Source: Dokdonella_A sp963775445
GTDB lineage: Bacteria > Pseudomonadota > Gammaproteobacteria > Xanthomonadales > Rhodanobacteraceae
Length of the DNA: 64,000 nt
Reading direction: 5' to 3'
NCBI GenBank assembly: GCA_963775445.1
Contig: CAVZIT010000004.1
Coordinates: 744,001 to 808,000, forward strand
A program made the position numbers and the translations under genes. This document shows, piece after piece, positions 62,111-64,000 of the stretch (position 1 is its first letter; each line of letters opens with the position of its first letter). Under the pieces are notes generated by a model. That model was given only the letters and a program-made list of their open reading frames with translations. It was not told the DNA's origin and did not search any database.

Positions 62111-63565
62111 ATGCAGCACCCAGACATCCGCTCGGCCGCGCGCCCGAAGCCCGATCAGCCGTTGACCGACATTGCCGACTACGTCGTCGATACCAAAATC
62201 GACTCGGACGAAGCGTTCGAGACAGCCCGTTTCATGCTGCTCGATTCATTCGCTTGCGCGATGCTCGCGATGAAGTTTCCGCAATGTGTCAACGAGCTCG
62301 GACCCCTCGTCCCGGGCGCGACCCTGGCGGGTGGCGCTCGCGTGCCGGGAACCGATTACGAACTCGATCCGGCGCAGGCGGCATTTTCCATCGGCACGCA
62401 GATCCGCTGGCTCGATTTCAACGATACCTGGCTCGCCGCCGAGTGGGGGCATCCATCGGACAATCTGGGTGCGATCCTGGCGGTCGCCGATTACCTTGGC
62501 CGCGGGTCCGAAGCGCGCGATCGCGACAGCATGACGATGCGTGATGTCTTGCGTTACGCAATCAAGGCGCACGAGATTCAGGGGTGCTACGCCCTCAGGA
62601 ACAGTTTCAACAGCGTGGGTCTCGATCATGTGATCCTGGTGCGTCTGGCGTCGACCGCGGTGGCGACCGCCATGATGGGCGGTGGCAAGGACGAAATCAT
62701 CAACGCCGTATCCCAATGCTGGATCGACAATGGCGCGTTGCGTACCTATCGGCACGCACCGAATACCGGGCCGCGCAAGAGCTGGGCGGCGGGCGACGCG
62801 TGCCGCCGCGCGGTGATACACGCGCTCAACGCAGTTCGCAAGCGTGCGCCCGGATATCCGTCGGCCTTGTCCGCAAAAACCTGGGGCTTTTACGACGTCG
62901 CATTCGGTGGAAAGACGTTCGAATTCGAGCGACCGTTCGGAAGCTACGTGATGGAGAATGTCCTTTTCAAGATCAGCTTTCCGGCCGAGTTTCATGCACA
63001 GACCGCAGTCGAATGCGCGCTGCAACTGCACCCACAGGTTGCGGGCAGGCTCGATCACGTCGAGCGTGTCGTGATCGAGACGCAACAAGCGGGTTGCCGC
63101 ATCATCGACAAGACCGGTCCGCTCGCGAACTATGCGGATCGGGACCATTGCATCCAGTACATGGTTGCGCTGCCTCTGATCTTCGGGCGCCTGGTGGCGG
63201 ACGATTACGGCGATGCCGTCGCTGCCGATCCGCGCATCGATGCCTTGCGCGCGAAAATGGTGGTTCGCGAAAATGAGCGTTTCACGCGCGATTACTTCGA
63301 TCCGGCCAAACGCTACATCGGCAACTCCGTCCAGGTGTTTTTTGCGGACGGCACGCACACCGATAAAATATCGATTGATTATCCGGTTGGCCATCGTCGC
63401 CGCCGTGACGAAGGCGTGCCTCTCTTGCGCAAGAAATTCGAAGCGGCGATATCCGGTGCGCTTGCGCCCGCGCGCGTCGCGCAAATCCTCGAAGTTTCCA
63501 GCGATTCGAGAGCTTTCGACGCCATGCCGATCGGGCGCTGGGTTGATCTCTTCGTCGTGACCTGA
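62111..63565 (+). CDS. prpD: 2-methylcitrate dehydratase
   Basis: Dehydrates 2-methylcitrate to 2-methylaconitate. The 484-residue product belongs to the MmgE/PrpD family: DFNDTWLAAEWGHPSDNLGA, CYALRNSFNSVGLDHVILVR, RKSWAAGDACRRAV and FPAEFHAQTAVECALQL. GGAG lies 7 bases before ATG 62111, giving MQHPDIRSAARPKPDQPL; a longer in-frame extension reaches into the intergenic region. Divergent from the transferase gene, so it probably has its own promoter, unlike classic prpBCD operons. Confidence 0.93.
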   Translation: MQHPDIRSAARPKPDQPLTDIADYVVDTKIDSDEAFETARFMLLDSFACAMLAMKFPQCVNELGPLVPGATLAGGARVPGTDYELDPAQAAFSIGTQIRWLDFNDTWLAAEWGHPSDNLGAILAVADYLGRGSEARDRDSMTMRDVLRYAIKAHEIQGCYALRNSFNSVGLDHVILVRLASTAVATAMMGGGKDEIINAVSQCWIDNGALRTYRHAPNTGPRKSWAAGDACRRAVIHALNAVRKRAPGYPSALSAKTWGFYDVAFGGKTFEFERPFGSYVMENVLFKISFPAEFHAQTAVECALQLHPQVAGRLDHVERVVIETQQAGCRIIDKTGPLANYADRDHCIQYMVALPLIFGRLVADDYGDAVAADPRIDALRAKMVVRENERFTRDYFDPAKRYIGNSVQVFFADGTHTDKISIDYPVGHRRRRDEGVPLLRKKFEAAISGALAPARVAQILEVSSDSRAFDAMPIGRWVDLFVVT

Positions 63566-63652
63566 CTTGCTGCTTAACATGAGGAATCAAATTAGTTGCA
63601 ACCATTTGATTTACAAGACAATAAAATATTCGAGCCAAGTGTTAAAAACGTG

Positions 63653-63681
63653 TTCCCTTCGTTCAAGGAATGCCCTAGAAT
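63653..63681 (+). promoter_or_regulatory. Candidate promoter for the outer-membrane protein gene
   Basis: TTCCCT (63653-63658) and TAGAAT (63676-63681) are 17 bp apart in an AT-rich 180-base gap, about 65 bases upstream of the next start. The -10 is a 5/6 match. The same TTCCC-N18-TAGAAT arrangement precedes rpsM. Confidence 0.35.
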
Positions 63682-63746
63682 AGCCACGGCTGGCGTCTCG
63701 GGCATGATGCGGACGCATAAGACCAAACGAAAAAAAGGAGATAGTG

Positions 63747-64000
63747 ATGAAACGTAAGGCCTTGTATGCGCTGCTCGCGATGACGATGTGCGGTGGCTTT
63801 ACCGCTGCGCACGCGCAGGATTACAGCAATTCGACCTGGTATCTCGCCCCGCGCATCGGCGTGGTGATCCCGGATAGCTCCCGCGGTACCGATACCTCGT
63901 TCCTCAGCGGAATCGGCGCGGGTGTGTGGGTGAATCCTAACCTCGCAGTTGATTTCGAATACACGATCAACAACGCGGATTTTTCCAGCAGTTCATTTCG
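63747..64000 (+). CDS. Outer-membrane beta-barrel protein (OmpA/OmpW-like), 3' end outside window
   Basis: The visible 84 residues start with a signal peptide (MKRKALYALLAMTMCGGFTA, cleavage after AHA) and continue QDYSNSTWYLAPRIGVVIPD, GIGAGVWVNPNLAVDFEYTI: alternating residues typical of an eight-stranded barrel. The frame runs to the window edge, so the C-terminal domain is unseen. A strong AAGGAG precedes ATG 63747. Confidence 0.75.
   Translation, partial: MKRKALYALLAMTMCGGFTAAHAQDYSNSTWYLAPRIGVVIPDSSRGTDTSFLSGIGAGVWVNPNLAVDFEYTINNADFSSSSF

Noticed and set aside
1..64000. CRISPR array, tRNA, rRNA, insertion sequence or prophage
   Set aside because: No regular repeat-spacer pattern, cloverleaf, rRNA stretch, transposase, integrase or phage structural gene was recognised in any gap.

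Overview
The window is GC-rich gammaproteobacterial chromosome. The alpha ribosomal operon order (secY, rpsM, rpsK, rpsD, rpoA, rplQ, with no rpmJ between secY and rpsM), a class II DAHP synthase, a methylcitrate cluster and large families of TolB-like/TPR membrane proteins together suggest the Xanthomonadales/Lysobacterales, perhaps Rhodanobacteraceae. That placement is an inference from gene content. No rRNA, tRNA, CRISPR array, insertion sequence or prophage gene was recognised.

Region 1 (1-10822) is housekeeping: the 3' part of secY, rpsM, rpsK, rpsD, rpoA and rplQ, then dsbB, a class II DAHP synthase, a minus-strand ATP-pyrophosphatase and a large secreted Asp-box beta-propeller protein.

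Region 2 (about 10866-22900) is a defence island ending at typA. A type I restriction-modification locus is interrupted by cargo. In order it holds hsdM (broken by a palindromic insertion), hsdS (first recognition domain decayed), a two-gene CBASS (CD-NTase plus S-4TM effector, the effector split at a six-G tract), a 5' fragment of a second hsdR, a pair resembling Nmad3 and Nmad2 (Nmad3 split at a G tract), a VapBC45-like toxin-antitoxin pair on the minus strand, and an intact hsdR. Frame disruptions concentrate here.

Region 3 (22913-28535) is housekeeping: typA, a cyclophilin, a GlsB/YeaQ membrane protein, a class I aminotransferase and malate dehydrogenase.

Region 4 (28612-56450) is the most unusual part. 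Two TolB-like/TPR membrane proteins and a truncated third are followed, on the opposite strand, by a soluble winged-helix/TolB/TPR regulator. After a secreted protein, a multispan membrane protein, an APC transporter and an AmpG-like MFS transporter comes a translationally coupled array. It has nine paralogous single-span proteins of about 220-260 residues with nearly constant N-terminal anchors and divergent C-terminal domains (DUF6090-like), plus two unrelated small ORFs. Four large TolB-like/TPR membrane proteins follow, then a graveyard of decayed copies. Almost every junction from 37832 to 55979 is a 4- or 8-nucleotide start/stop overlap, so this looks like one roughly 18-kb polycistron built by tandem duplication. 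I propose it as an undescribed envelope sensing or protection system; its function is unknown.

Region 5 (56498-64000) holds an M61 peptidase (minus), the methylcitrate genes prpB, prpC and prpD with an unknown membrane protein between prpB and prpC and a glutathione S-transferase divergent from prpD, and the 5' end of an outer-membrane beta-barrel gene cut by the window edge.
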